Shown here: positions 36,471 through 49,110 of the stretch, piece by piece
How the letters are laid out: each line of letters starts with the position of its first letter
How positions within the stretch are numbered: position 1 is the stretch's first letter
NCBI GenBank assembly: GCA_958450365.1
Contig: CAUEEP010000727.1
Span: 1,183,501-1,247,500, forward strand
Direction of reading: 5' to 3'
DNA: 64,000 nucleotides
Origin: Mesorhabditis belari
Taxonomy: Eukaryota; Nematoda; Chromadorea; Rhabditida; Rhabditidae
Notes under the pieces: generated by a model
Database searches by the model: none
What the model was told of the DNA's origin: nothing
What the model saw: the letters and a program-made list of their open reading frames with translations, nothing else
Translations under genes and position numbers: made by a program

Positions 36471-37658
36471 TCAACAATTATTCAACGCGCAATGAAAGTA
36501 GTTATGAGAATAGAGCTTTGAACACAGCTAGAGCTATCTAATGAACAAAAACTTCTAACCTGTGTGTCGCGTACGAAAGCCCAATAGCAGAGACGATGCA
36601 TTGATCCCATTGATGCCTCGTTCAACCAATCGCTCTCAATCGTGCATCCACATCTAAAACAATAAAAAAAGTTATTCATTTAACACAATTTAGCTTATAG
36701 TTAGGTAAATATATTTGTAAACTCTCACCCGACACATTTGAAGCAATTTGGATGCCAACGACGATGCATTGCCTTTACAAAGCGACTCTCGATCACTCCA
36801 TTACAACCTAAAAAAATTTTTTAAGCATAACGTTCATAAGTTTAAAAGTCACCATAACATTTGGGTGCATGTCGCTCAAGAAGGCATTGACGACATTCAA
36901 TTATTCCCTCATTAATTGCGTATCTAAAAATAAAGTTAAGATTAGATATAACTGCATTATAACTAGCCAATACTGCAGGGTTTAGCTAAAAACTAAAAGC
37001 TCTCACGTTTGGCCAGCCTCGATACGATGATTACACACTTTGCATTGCAGGTGAGGTGGATGATAAAGCTGAAAAACAAAAGTTACATTGAATAGATGAG
37101 CTTTAACTCAAGTAAACTCTATGCACTAAAGTAAAGGATAGATTAACTTTACTAAAGATTTTTAAGCAATCTTTTACGCAAGAACTTGAGGTGTTTTCCC
37201 AATATCAGGGGTGTCAAAAATCATTATTGGCCTGATAACTTTGCCTTTTCTTTTCTTTTTCACATAGTTTTTCAATTTTTATATATGCCACATTCAATAA
37301 TGATTTGCAGGCGTCGATACTCGGAAAGCTTTCGAAAGTGGCAAAGTTTTCCTAAACGAAACTCAATCAATCACCCCAAGAACTTCTAAAGCAACTAAAT
37401 AAAAATAGCAAAGCCTAAGCAACTAAACAAAAATAGCAAAGCCTAAGCAACTATTGCCAAGCTGCTCATCTAAGTTTAGTAGCAACACACTCAAAACTTA
37501 AACTTACTTAACAACAACTTAACACACTTTAGTAACAAACTCTTTTTAACAAAAAGAAACGATAAAAATACACAAAACCCAGCCAAACAAACCTGTCTAT
37601 TGGCGTAAACGGCTGGCTCATTTCCGATAAATCGCTTGCAACCACCGCACGAATTCAT
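36471..37658 (-). CDS. LIM-domain protein
   Basis: Exons 37593-37658, 37007-37068, 36853-36923, 36729-36807, 36560-36653 and probably 36471-36527 give about 142 residues. LIM1 runs from MNSCGGCKRFIG through HLQCKVC to ECRQCLLERHAPKC. LIM2 starts CYGCNGVIES and has WHPNCFKCVGC. The second zinc module of LIM2 (MHRLCYWAF) lacks the usual last Cys/His/Asp. The final intron in this model is only 32 bases; reading through it instead gives an end in SSILITTFIAR. An upstream ATG at 37715 is in frame. LIM proteins are adaptor scaffolds at the cytoskeleton or in the nucleus. I cannot name the orthologue. Confidence 0.75.
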
Positions 37659-39288
37659 TGAGAAAGATGAATAAAAATGAATAAATGAATAAACTTTATT
37701 TGCTTTTCGAGACACTACGCGACGTTACGTCGTATGTGCGATTTAAAATATTCAAATTTTACATTTTTCATTAACCATTAACATCCCCAACAGACAATAA
37801 AATAACCATTTTGTTTTTTTGTTGCAAATCACTTGTTGATTTTTCACGCTTTTCAGCACCTCGTTGTGCAGAAACTTGAAAGAATGAAGAAGGACTGGCC
37901 AAAAAGAGGAAAAAGAAGAGAAAGGAGATAAGGATCGAGGGTAAAACGGCTGAGAATTGAAGATCAACAGGTAGATAGCGGGGTATAAAGAGGAATGAAG
38001 GGAAAGAAAAAGGGAATGATCAAGGAGAAGAAGAAGAAGAAGAAGAAGACCAAGCAAGGGGTGTCTGTTTGATGTGAGACTCCTTCTCTTTTTCGAATCT
38101 TTCTCATTTCAAAACCTTGTACCTCCTTTCTCTTTAGTCTTAGGTGTCAAACGACAATTTGTGCCTCCTTTTCCACCCGTTTAAGGACATTTCGAGGTGA
38201 GTACTGTATCTACGAAATGAGGAGATATGTGACGAGGAAAACTGTGCGAAAACATTCATTCATATCGAAAACATTCATTCTTTCATTTCACATATCCAGT
38301 TCTTGACGGGGAGATGTTTATGTTTTGAAAAAGAAAAAGTACATGATTTTTGAATCAACGAGAGTTCCCAGAGATACAGGAACATTTGTACTTGTCTAGA
38401 AGAGGCTAACAATAGTTTACAGTATCATGGTGAGTCCTAAACAAGCAATTCCAGGGGTTACTAACATATATTATGGCATAGTTCCACCAAGCCCTTGACT
38501 AAGATCTATGACTAACTATAAGCCTTGATATCAGTAATACCTATACTAGAAGGTTAGGCTAGATATTTCTGATCCATTTTACAATATCCTAAACAATGCT
38601 AGAACTGGATCAGATCGTGACAGGTCTTACGGTAACTCCCTGTCTGTCTATCTGTCTGTCTTTCTTTCTGTCTGTCTGTCTTTCTGTCTGTCTGTCTGTC
38701 GGTCTTTCTGTCTGTCTATCTTTCTGTCTGTCTGTCTGTCTATATTTCGTATTCAATTCCACTAAATACCTATATCAACATTTATTTTCACAGCAAATCA
38801 AAGAAAGTATATCAAATTCTCAGAAACAAACACAAAAACTCTTTGTCTTTTTATTATTCAACTTATTCCTCTTCTTCTTTTTCTTGATCATCACAAAAAA
38901 GGCAATTTTGGCACAAACACACGGGCAAAAAGCATAGAAATGGAAAATTGAAGAAATTGATCCAATTGGCGAAAATATTGCATCGATGAGGGATGGATCT
39001 CAAAATTCTGAAAGAAGACCCGTTAAAATATGGAAATTTACACACAAAGATTAGAAAAGAGTTAAGAGTTAAAAAAAAGAAAAACTGTAAACTTTTAATA
39101 AAAAAATTTTAATTGCACCTAACATTTGAGAAAGAGGAGAATACGAGAAAATAGCTCTGTAAAGAATCACAATCTCTGGGGGAGAGGGGGCAATTGGCCA
39201 AGAATGGGAACTGGTTTCTTATCTTTATATCACAGAGAGATTTATTTCAAATTTTTAGGGATCTGTCGAGAAGATTTTTGGAAAAAAT
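37659..39288. other. Intergenic region with microsatellites
   Basis: No gene was recognised. It contains an AAG run (38027-38048) and a CTGT/CTTT microsatellite (38640-38745) that creates a stop-free frame reading CLSVCLSV. The 3' flank of elt-1 adjoins the right end. Confidence 0.55.
38640..38745. repeat. TCTG/TCTT microsatellite
   Basis: About 25 tetranucleotide units of TCTG with interspersed TCTT and TCTA. Confidence 0.95.
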
Positions 39289-42200
39289 TTATTGTCCAGG
39301 ATAAATGAACGAAGTGTGATAGGCGGGATTCATTAAAGAAGAGCCGAACATTGTCGAGTAAGAGGATCGCATCTGAAATCGGAATTGTTCTATTCATTTG
39401 GAAAAGATTTTCGTTCAATTTGGCTAGAAGGTTATAGTATTCAAATAGAGTTATTGTAGCTACAAGACATTAGAATCACTCTAGTAAGTGTTGTCTTGCA
39501 TATAGTGACTGTACAGCTATAGTATTCATTAGGTTTTCAAATGATTACAAGGGAAAAGCTCTTCTGTATTGTTCTATTCATTTGGAAAAGATTTTCATTC
39601 AATTTGGCTAGAAGGTTACAGTATCTAAATAGAGTTACTGTAGCTACAAGACATTAGAATCACTCTAGTAAGTGTTGTCTTGCATATAGTGACTGTACAG
39701 CTATAGTATTCATTAGGTTTTCAAATGATTACAAGGAAAAAGCTCTTCTGTATTCGTCTGTTCAACTACAGTAATCTCAATGTTCACAGAAATCAAAATA
39801 CGTATTTGAAAACTGGTTTTAATAAACGATTGTTTTGTAAACGATAGTTTTCTAAATTAGGTGCCATTTAGAAAAAGCATTAGCAGAGTAGTGTAGAGCT
39901 AAAAATCAAATCCTTACATCAAACTCCTTTGCCCATGGATTTTCATCACTTCGCTTTTTCCCTTTTCCAGTGATCTTTCGATTTCTCGTTTGAATCCCGT
40001 CTTTCTTCATTGTGATCGGCCGAGGGACCTGAAAGTGAAAGGAATTTCAAAAGATCAATTAGCTGAATAGTTTATATACTTTAAGTAAAGTAAGCTTCAA
40101 ATGATCATTAGGTCTTCAAACGATTACAAGGGAAAAGCTCTTCTGTATTCGTCTGTTCAACTACAGTAATCTCCATGTTCATCTACAGTATTCAACACTC
40201 ACTTGATGCAATTTATAGTAAAGTCCACACGCGTTGCACACAGGCTCCCCATTTCCATTTCTCCGCCACAACGTCGTCGTGCACGTATTGCAATTCACAC
40301 AGAGCACTCCCGTTCGCTTTTGCGCATTCTAAAGAGGTTGGATTAGAGCTGATGAAGTGTTGTGAACAGTTTAAAAGTTATTTGTCATTCTTTAGTTCAG
40401 TCAGTTAGCTATTTTAGCCAAATAGGAACCAACTCATTGATCTTTGACTTCTCGATCTCTAAAACCCAAGTCAATAAGGCTCCCTCAATCTCTTTTCTTT
40501 ACTAGATTTAGATGAAGAATTACTGTATCGTGGAGGTTGATCTTTTCCCCAAAAAAAATCGCCGAAAATTCATTGAAAGAGAAAAGAGCAATGACAAATT
40601 GAGAGGACAAAGTAGCCCGACCATTTTTTTTTTCTCCGATTTCACGAGTACCCGAATTGATTTATGAGAAAAGAGATTGGAAAATGGATTATAAGGGATT
40701 GAAATTAAGGATTAGAGATTGTTTGATGTTTTGAGGTAAGGCACAAACTGATTCCGATTCTTATCCAACTGTTACTCAAACTTTTCAAACTGAAATCTTG
40801 CTACTCAAACAGATAAGCGAGATTTTCTTGTTCTTGTTACTTTTCAGGAAAGCAAGTGCTAGCTGTAGAAATCCCATCTTATCTCCAAATCAAAAAGCCA
40901 TCAAATATCCCAGAAAGTTGTCCCCTTCATAAATCAGAGATGAGGCCGGTGTTTGTTGTGTAGGGGGATCGGTTTGATGGAGGAGATCGTGTCCCTGACC
41001 TGTGACCCTGCCGGGTCTCCTCTCCTCTCTTGTCTTCTCCTGTCCTTCTCCTGTCCTTCTGTCTTCTCCTGTCCTTCTCCTGTCTTCTCCTGTCCCTCCT
41101 CAATCTCTTCTTGCGCCATGCAAGTCTAATTGAGCGGTGATCCTTCATATTTTCACTCACGTAATGCTCAAATTGCTCTCTCCACTAACGTTTTGTAGAC
41201 GATAACTTTTGGAAATTAGGAATGTAAACATGTAAACAAATGTGATGTTAAAGGAAAAGGGATTAAAAGTGTTTAACAGAAAGCTCAAGTATTTAAAGTA
41301 TCGAGAATTGCTTACACACTAAACCATTTGAGAAATAAACCCTTCTATTAGGGTTTATTTTAAATTGTATCCCTTCTATTAGGATACCACTTCGTGATCT
41401 TCGTTACAGTGAACCTCGCTTCAAATCTATGTAGATTCTAATGAAGAAATACGGTAACTATAGAGCAAACAGTAAGCTTGATGATTAGTTATTTAGCTAA
41501 TCATCAAAGTTTAAGTTTTCCCATCTCTAGACCTTTTCCCCGATCATGGACCCTTACCGTACCCGTTCTCCTCCCTTTTCCCTCCCATTGGCGACTCGTA
41601 GAAATCATAAATTGTCGAGAGTGAACCGTAAAAATATAGGCAAAAGGATCTTTTCTTTTCATTCATAAACAAGGTGTCCATCGAGAAGTTGAAAAGGAAA
41701 GAAAGAAGAAGGAATAGATGGAATGGAATAGATCGAATGAAATCAGTTTATAATTCTTTACCCTTTTCTTGCTAATTGCTTTCATTTGATAAATTTAAAG
41801 ATGATGGTGATTCAATGAATTGATGAATTGATTAAGCCATTCTTAATCAATTACTTCTCTACCTATTTGTTGATAGCTGAAATTTTTGAATCTTACGATA
41901 TGGTTGTACAAAATCCCTCATTAGCCGATGAAAAACTGGTGGGTCGAAAAAAAAAAGTTAAGCTGAGAAGTGAAGTGAAAAATTGAGTAACAGCCGCTTC
42001 ACCCATTAACAAATGATTTCATTGAAGAAAAGAAGAAAGAAACAAACACTTTTGCGGTTTCTTTTTACCCCTTGGCACACTCCAAAGTGAGGGGGACTTT
42101 GCGCGATTTTCTGAATGGAAAATTGATGTCCTTTTTACACAATTTCCTTTTTACTTTCTTTCATGTAAGCCGATTTCTTTTTTTCCCCACAATTCTTTCA

Positions 42201-45200
42201 ATTTTGATGAGATTTGTTGAGTAAACGGGCAATTAAAATAAAAATTGGTTGATTTTGAAGTTTTTGATCGAACTAAGCAAGGCACTAGGGAAGCCAAGCC
42301 TAAGCTGACAATCACTAACTGTGCTACTCTTTTTAAGTGCCTTAAGTGCCACTCTACAGTACACACTAAAGTCTTGAACTCGGATCAAATCTGATTATCA
42401 CAAAAATCGGTCTAGTATTCAATTTTCCTTCGAATCATCCATTCTTCTCGCACCCACCTGTCTCTTTTTCGGTTTCTGCAACGGTCTCGCGGTGTTGTTC
42501 ATCTTTTGGTACAATCCACACGCATTACACAGATAATGTCCCGTGTTATCTCTTCGCCACAATGGAGTATGCCGAGCTGCACAATTCGCACACTCTCGAC
42601 CCTCGGTGATCGCTGAAATTTTGAGAGAAAAGTATTTGAGGTTTGTATGAATCTAGCTTTTCTGCTATTTTCTATTACCAATTCTTTAGCATGTTTGGGG
42701 AAAACTTCAAATGGATATCTAACCACGTTGCTTACTTAAATTGTAAGAAAAGTCTTGCTGTAGATAGGGAAACTCAATTGTATCTACAGTAAGACGTTAA
42801 TTGAATAACTTACTGTCTATAGTAAATTTCAAGCTTTAAATTCATTCAGCTTACAAAGCTTACAGCTTACAAAGCCTTACTATAAGATACTTTACTTTGT
42901 GCTTGCTTAGCTCTGGTCTTGATTAGCTTTAGCTTTTATATTTAATCCAAACTCTCACCTGAGGCTCGATTCTTATTGTTTCGATTCACATTCAATGGGG
43001 TGATTGTCAACGTGGAATCATTTGTAGAAGAGGAACTGTTTGCTGAATGAGAAGACGCTGATAGGGAATTTGAAGAATTGGAAGACTCGGTGGAGGATGG
43101 CGTTGATGGAGCGGCGTTGATTGGATAATGGGGGACACGGGTGGACAGCATCGAATAGCCGCTGTACGCGTCGGCGCTCGTGTAACCCGCATAGGTGGGC
43201 ATCAGGGTTGGCGCGGTGGCTTGGGCACCTGAAATTGATTGGCCGTAAAGTCTGCTTTGCCAAGAAAATTGAATCGTTGCTTATTCTTGACGTTTTCAAA
43301 AGGTTACTGTAAGCTTTAATAGTACCATAGGGTACTGTAAGCCTTAACATAGTAGCCTTAGTACTGTAGGGTCTTGATTTTCAAATTTAAGATCTTTCTC
43401 CATTGGATTATCTAAAGTGCATTCCAGATAGTAAGAAAACAAAGAATAAATCTCTAAAAGCACTAAGATCTATTGAGATTTATTGGTCTAAAGCTTTTCT
43501 CAGCTATTTCTAGTTAATTTTAACCTATTTAGCGTCAATTTTCTTTTTTATTCTTCTATCTGGAATGCAGCTAGTTTATTGCAATCAATCGTACAAGTTT
43601 TTCATTGCTGTGTAAAGTTCAATATTTTGACATTCCATAGTTTTTTTTCACGAGGAAATAGAATGCAATGGAGACACGGTTTTTGCCGTTTTTGCCGAGT
43701 GTTTCCAGAAAACGAAGAATCCAAATGGAAAAGGGCACTTTGTGGGAGGGGAAATTGAAAGAGAAAGAAAGGGGAAAACGGGGAAAGCATTGGGCTTCTT
43801 TTCTTTCTTTTCCTTCTTTTCCTTCTTCCTACAGTTTTTCTCCTGCTCTTCCTAATCAAATAAAAACACAGTGAATCAGTGATGATATTTCGCGGACATT
43901 TCACACCCCAAGCTATAGATATTCACACCAATCCTTTACATTTAAAAAAAAGCTTGAAAAAGGGTGGAAATTGATCTTTTCTATAGTTAAAACATTAAAG
44001 TTCACGATTTCACAGTAATTTCAGTTGACCTTATCACCTAAATTTGACCATTTGAACCTTTAGCTTTGTTTTTTTTTTGCTCTGGAAAGTCTAATCGAGT
44101 TTTTGTTTGACTTACCAAATACATGCTCAGCTGAAGAAGTGAACATATGTGGAGAGATCGGATTGTTTGGATCCGGCATTGCGTATGAGCTCCAGAAGAA
44201 TGGAGTGCTGCCTGAAAGGAAAATCTTCATTACCCCTCGTTTTGTTTCCTAGCTCTTCTCAGTGAAAAAATCCGCAATAGCTCAGTGGTAAAGCATCAGC
44301 CCGGTAGGCTGAAGACGAGGCCGGCGTTGAGGGTTCAATCCCGCCTCGGACCGAAGAGTTTGCTTTTACTTTGTTTCTTTTGCTTTATCTATATTAAACT
44401 AGTTTCTTTCTTTTGCTTTATCAAATCTTTATCTTTATCTTTATCTTCTTAAACAAATAGGTAAAGAAATAATTGATTAAGAATGGCTTAATCAATTCAT
44501 CGAATCATAACTTTACTCGATATTTCCATTCACTAATCTATCTTTTTCTGGTTGGTGAGATTGGGTTTGTTTTGAAGCGTCATGTGGTGTGAATGGGTTG
44601 AAAAGAGAAAAGGAGTACCCTATCCCCAGCCGTTTAACGGATGCTAAACGGAAATTGAATGCTCAGTCTTCGAGAATCAAAGAAAATCTCGAAAAGGATA
44701 CCATTTTATGATTCAATTTGCATATTAAACATTTCGAATGTGTATTTTGCGGCTAAAAATCTCTCTAGCGCACTAGTGAGTGCACCAGAAAGGTTGTGTT
44801 TACAAAGAAAGCCCAAAGCACGACTAAAGACAAGCTTTTTCTTAAACAAAAACGCATTTTCTAAAAGGCTTTCCATGAGTACTCTGTGCTCTCTAAAAAA
44901 CGTCCCCTATCTGGAGCACAAAGCAGTCCATAGATGCATTTCGTTAAATTCATTTTTTCCCCTTTAAAGATCTAATGAATTCTCGTTCAACCCCCGCAAA
45001 AAAAAATGTGTCATCATTGAAATTATTGAAAATTTCTCTTTAATCGTTTGTCTTCATCAAGCCTTTCTCTATGATTAATTTTGATGTTATCTATCTCCTT
45101 TCTCTATGGCAGCGTGAGAAACAATCGTCCACATCACTAGAGATTTCAATCAATCAATGGTAATTTATAATTTAAAATTTGCATTTTCTTTTACCTAAAG

Positions 45201-47968
45201 ATACCTAATAGAAAGCGTTTTTCTATTTTCAATTTTGATAAGGATCAAGCATTTTACCGAAAGCTGTTGTGTAGGCTGTTGGATAGTCTTAGATCTTCAA
45301 TATGATGACACAATGCATAAGTACCGTTTTTAAAGCGTTTTTCTTAAACTTTCTATAAGGATCAAGCATTTTACCGAAAGCTGTTGTGTAGGCTGTTGTG
45401 TAGGCTGTTGGATAGTCTTATATTCAATTTAAGTACCCTATCTAACTTGGCAAAAGAGCAAAAAGGCAAAAAGGCAAAAATGAACAAGGGGCCTCCCCTT
45501 GTTCAGTTTTGCCTTTTTGGGCAGAAAAGTACCGCGTCTAACTGCAGTACAAAGAATACTGGACTAGTTGAATTCTTAAGTCCTATATTCAATGCATAAA
45601 TACCGTATCTAACTTAAGCAATTGGTTAATCGAGTAATCCATTTATCTTCTTGTAAACCTAGGTTCTCTAGATCTTATATTCTCTAGATCTTATTCTTTA
45701 GATCGTCTTGTTGATCCTTGAACTGACTAAAGTCTTTACACAAATTAGTTTCAAATTTCAACTTTTAGAAATTCGAAAACATCCCGAACAGAAAGCCTTT
45801 TTCTTCAACTTACTGTAAGGATCGAGCATTTTTCCGGAAGCTGCTGTGTAGGCTGTTGGATAAGCTGCTGATGAATAGGTGAATGGATTCACCTTCATCG
45901 GAGAGAATAACTGAAAATTGTCAAACATTTAGTAGTCTAGATAAAAATTCAAAGCCCAGTCAATCGGCTCAGTCAATCGGAGTCTAATTGTAAGAAATCT
46001 CACTCTCAGTCTCATGTTCTAATAGATTTTTTGCAAAAATTTGTTAACTGCGTCAACGATCTTGTAAACTGCATGCCAGATCAGAGAGAAATCAAAAGAA
46101 TATCTTCAGCAATGTGTAAAGATTGAGGAGATTTTAGATTAAACAATCACAAAACAACTATCACTCTTCTCCGAGCAAAGATTAAACAACTATCACTCCT
46201 TCAGGGTTACAGTTTTCTACTGGTCAGTAATTCAATTGCTTTTTTCCAATTGCTTTAGATTTTATCAAATGAATCATTTTAATCCATTCTCACTATCGAT
46301 TTTTGCAAATTTTTCTGGAAAACGAGGATTGCAAATTTTCTGTCAATGAAGATGAATCAGAAAAAATGGTGAAGAAATGGGGAATGTCAAAAAGAACCAT
46401 TTGAAAAGAAAGAGAAACGATTTGCACTAAATGAAGGAAATCAAGGGAAAGCCGATAGAGGACCACCCAAAAGAAGATCAGTGAAAAGAAGAAAACATAT
46501 TCATTGCAGAGTCCATTCAATTGGCAAAAGCTTTTGCTTTGCTTAAAGAAACTTCCTTTCAATTCGGCTCCATCAAAAACCTACAGCGAATGAGTATTTG
46601 AGACAAGCTATTGGCTTTTAAAAAAGACAAAACTGTTACCCTGATTTGTTTATAGCAAATGAAATTCAATGAACTCAATGAACTCAATGAAAAGTCATTG
46701 AGCCTGGAGAGACGAAGCCTAGTAGCTGTGGGGTGGTTTCAACTGGGTCCCAGGGACTAAGCTAGATCAAGTCAGGACAGGATTAGTCTTGGACCTTGAG
46801 CTGGACCTTGAGCTGGACCTTGAAGTCTAGGTTTAGGACTGGTTTTTAAATAAACCAACAGATTAAAGAATTCAGAAAATGTATTCACAAGATTTGTGAG
46901 TTTTTGGTTAAGTTCAAGTTTCAATGTGGGTTCTTTAAAGAGAGAAACAAAGAGAGAAACAAAAAGATTCGAATAGTGAAAGTTGATAGGGATACGGTGG
47001 AAAAAGAAAAGGGGAAATTGATAAGGATATTTCGAGATAAAAGTGAAAAGATCAAGGTGAAGATCGGCAGAAAGGAAACAAAAGAGATAAACAAATGTTT
47101 ACATAGTGATCGTTGATCAAGTTCAAGAAGTTTAAAAGCTAGCAAGCCAAAGCCAAAGCCAAAGCTAGCTAGCCAAAGCCAAAGCCAAAGCTAGCTAGCC
47201 AAAACCAAAGCCAAAGCTAGCTAGCCAAAGCCAAAGCCAAAGCTAGCTAGCCAAAGCCAAAGCTAGCTAGCCAAAGCCAAAGCTAGCTAGCCAAAGCTAG
47301 CCACTCACCTCATCAGTTAAGGTGAGATTTGCCAATTCTGGTGTTTGATGGATTCCATCAGGAAGATCGATTCGTGGAGGAGCCTAAAGAAGTTGTTTAA
47401 CTTCGTAAACTTGTAAAAGTACCGTAAAGTGATTCTATAACTGTAGAGTAACTATAGGCTAGGTTACTTTTAATGATTTGAGTAGTACCTCGACAACGAG
47501 CCATTGCATTATAGCATTCTATTTGTTTTTAAAGCAATTCTTTCGAGGTTTTGTGATTAAATCTAGTCTTATATCTATTATGAAATCTAGAAAAGCTGAC
47601 AAGTACTCACTCTGAAGTCTTTTCAATATTTTCTTTTCAAAAAAAACCAACCACATCTTGTGGATTCAAACTCTGATGTTCTTCATCAGCACTCAGCGAA
47701 TCCTCGACCTCCATTTGAGAGCCCATCTTAAATCCAATATAAAGCTCTGATTACTGTACAATGGATACTAGTTTATAGATGAAAGATGAAAGATGAAAAT
47801 ACTACTAGATTACTACTACTAGACTCTACTAGATTTTACTATTAGATATTACAATCTGCTTACCCCAACTCCCGGATAAAGAAAAGCGCCAGGCTCAAGA
47901 GGGGTTTGTTGTGACTGTTGGAGGAGGCTATCTCCATACGATTCTTTCGTATCATATGTGTTTGTCAT
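39289..47968 (-). CDS. elt-1: ELT-1 two-zinc-finger GATA transcription factor
   Basis: Ten exons (47864-47968, 47655-47726, 47309-47383, 45814-45910, 44116-44211, 42959-43228, 42458-42612, 40203-40328, 39918-40028, 39289-39372) encode 396 residues, close to C. elegans ELT-1. The N-terminal 230 residues are low-complexity and Ser/Pro/Tyr-rich, as in activation domains. The N-finger is [20 protein letters not shown] then [12 protein letters not shown]. The C-finger is [20 protein letters not shown] then [12 protein letters not shown], with the basic tail [21 protein letters not shown]-1 is, to my knowledge, the only C. elegans GATA factor with two such fingers, and it specifies epidermal fate. 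Large introns carry a tRNA-like element, repeats and two decayed copies of exon 4. Confidence 0.95.
39387..39758. repeat. 186-base tandem duplication in elt-1 intron
   Basis: Two tandem copies of about 186 bases beginning TTCTATTCATTTGGAAAAGA and including GACATTAGAATCACTCTAGT. Copies differ at only a few positions. A partial third copy (ATTACAAGGGAAAAGCTCTT) lies at 40105-40180 beyond an exon, so the duplication flanks exon 39918-40028. Confidence 0.85.
44270..44352 (+). repeat. tRNA-like element 4 (in elt-1 intron)
   Basis: TCCGCAATAGCTCAGTGGTA (A-box-like), a CAGCC/GGCTG stem, a long variable-arm-like GACGAGGCCGGCGTT, and GGTTCAATCCC (B box). TCCG at the 5' end and CGGA near the 3' end can pair. 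The anticodon loop lacks the conserved U33 pattern and the T stem has a bulge, so it looks like a degenerate tRNA or a SINE head. Antisense to elt-1. Confidence 0.6.
45238..45420 (-). pseudogene. Two decayed copies of elt-1 exon 4
   Basis: At 45238-45290 and 45357-45418 the sequence AAGGATCAAGCATTTTACCG then AAAGCTGTTGTGTAGGCTG repeats. It closely matches the 3' half of elt-1 exon 4 and its donor side (45814-45870, AAGGATCGAGCATTTTTCCG). Substitutions and truncation before the exon's 5' half make them non-functional. They are tandem, in the same orientation, and sit in the intron just 3' of the true exon in transcription order. Confidence 0.75.
45520..45770. repeat. Segment duplicated at 48840-49110
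   Basis: AGAAAAGTACCGCGTCTAAC, then CTTAAGTCCTATATTCAATG and TTGATCCTTGA-CTGACTAAA up to CAAATTAGTTTCAAATTTCA all recur at 48860-49110. One copy is in the elt-1 intron, the other is about 0.9 kb upstream of the elt-1 start, in the same orientation. Confidence 0.8.
47130..47300. repeat. AGCCAAAGCCAAAGCTAGCT minisatellite
   Basis: About seven units of 20-26 bases built from CCAAAG and CTAGCTAG, ending 9 bases before the donor of elt-1 exon 3 (47309-47383). A similar AAAGCCAAAGCTAAAG tract occurs at 49470-49512. Confidence 0.85.
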
Positions 47969-48839
47969 TCTGGAAAGATTTTATCATTAAAAAAATTTGA
48001 ATACAAAGTCACCAAATTCGAAGTTGGACACACAACATTTTGAAGAGAAATAAAAGAATAGAGAAACTGTTGAAAGGATCAATTGCAAGCTATCAATGGG
48101 CCAATAATGATGAAAAAAAGCGATAAGACGAATGGGGGGAAAGGGGAGATCAAGATATACAAGGAGAAGCACATTTCGATGGCAATTTTTGGTGAAAAAA
48201 GAAGAGAAAAGGGAGAGATTTGATTTGGAGATGAGATTTGAAAAGGGAAACTGAAGGGAGAACACGATAATCAGCCTCGATAATACAAGAGGGATGAGTA
48301 GGGAAGAGGGGGAAGGGGAGGGGCTGAGGGAGGGTTGAGGGAGGGGCTGCGGGAGGGGCAGTGCTCGGTCACGCCTCCTCCCTCAGCCAATAGGAGCCTT
48401 TCACCTCCAAACAATATCTTGTTGTATGATGAATTGTGAAATGGCATCGGTGATTAAATCTGCGAATCTTGCAGTACATCACCCTTTTCCCCAAAATTTA
48501 CTACCTAGACCTGAGACTGAGACTGGGTTTTATTAGCCAACTCACTCATCCCATCGATCCCTATCTGATTCCACAAAAAACAAGATCATATCGGATTAAT
48601 TTGTGTCCCATAAACATTGACATTCAGAAATAGAACAGATTTATGTACTTGAGAAGTTTTAAAGTTAACAAAGTTGCAATTGAGTGGCTTATAGTTGAAT
48701 TTGTGATGCTCAAGCTCAGGCTCAAGTACGATAAACCAAATTTAGAGAGATAAGGAACCAAATTATATTTTGAAACTATTCTCTCAAAGGAAAAGCTCAA
48801 TGGCAAGCCTTATATCTTGTAGATTTTTCTAGAGCTATG

Positions 48840-49110
48840 TAAGGCAAAACTGAACAGGGGGAACAGAAAAGTACCGCGTCTAACTGCTGGAATGAATGCT
48901 GGACTAGTTGCTTCTACAAAAAATGCTGGACTAGTTGAATTCTTAAGTCCTATATTCAATGCATAAGTACCGTATCTAACTTAAGCAATTGGTTAGTCGA
49001 GTAATCGAGTAATCCATCTACTTGTAAACCAAAGTATTCTCTAGATGATCTTGTTGATCCTTGACCTGACTAAAGTCTTTACACAAATTAGTTTCAAATT
49101 TCAAACTTTC
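48840..49110. repeat. Second copy of the 45520-45770 segment
   Basis: Direct repeat of the elt-1 intronic segment with a few substitutions and a small expansion (GGACTAGTTG is present twice here). Confidence 0.8.

Noticed and set aside
38596..38937. 113-residue frame with CLSVCLSV repeats
   Set aside because: Translation of the TCTG microsatellite followed by an AT-rich tail.
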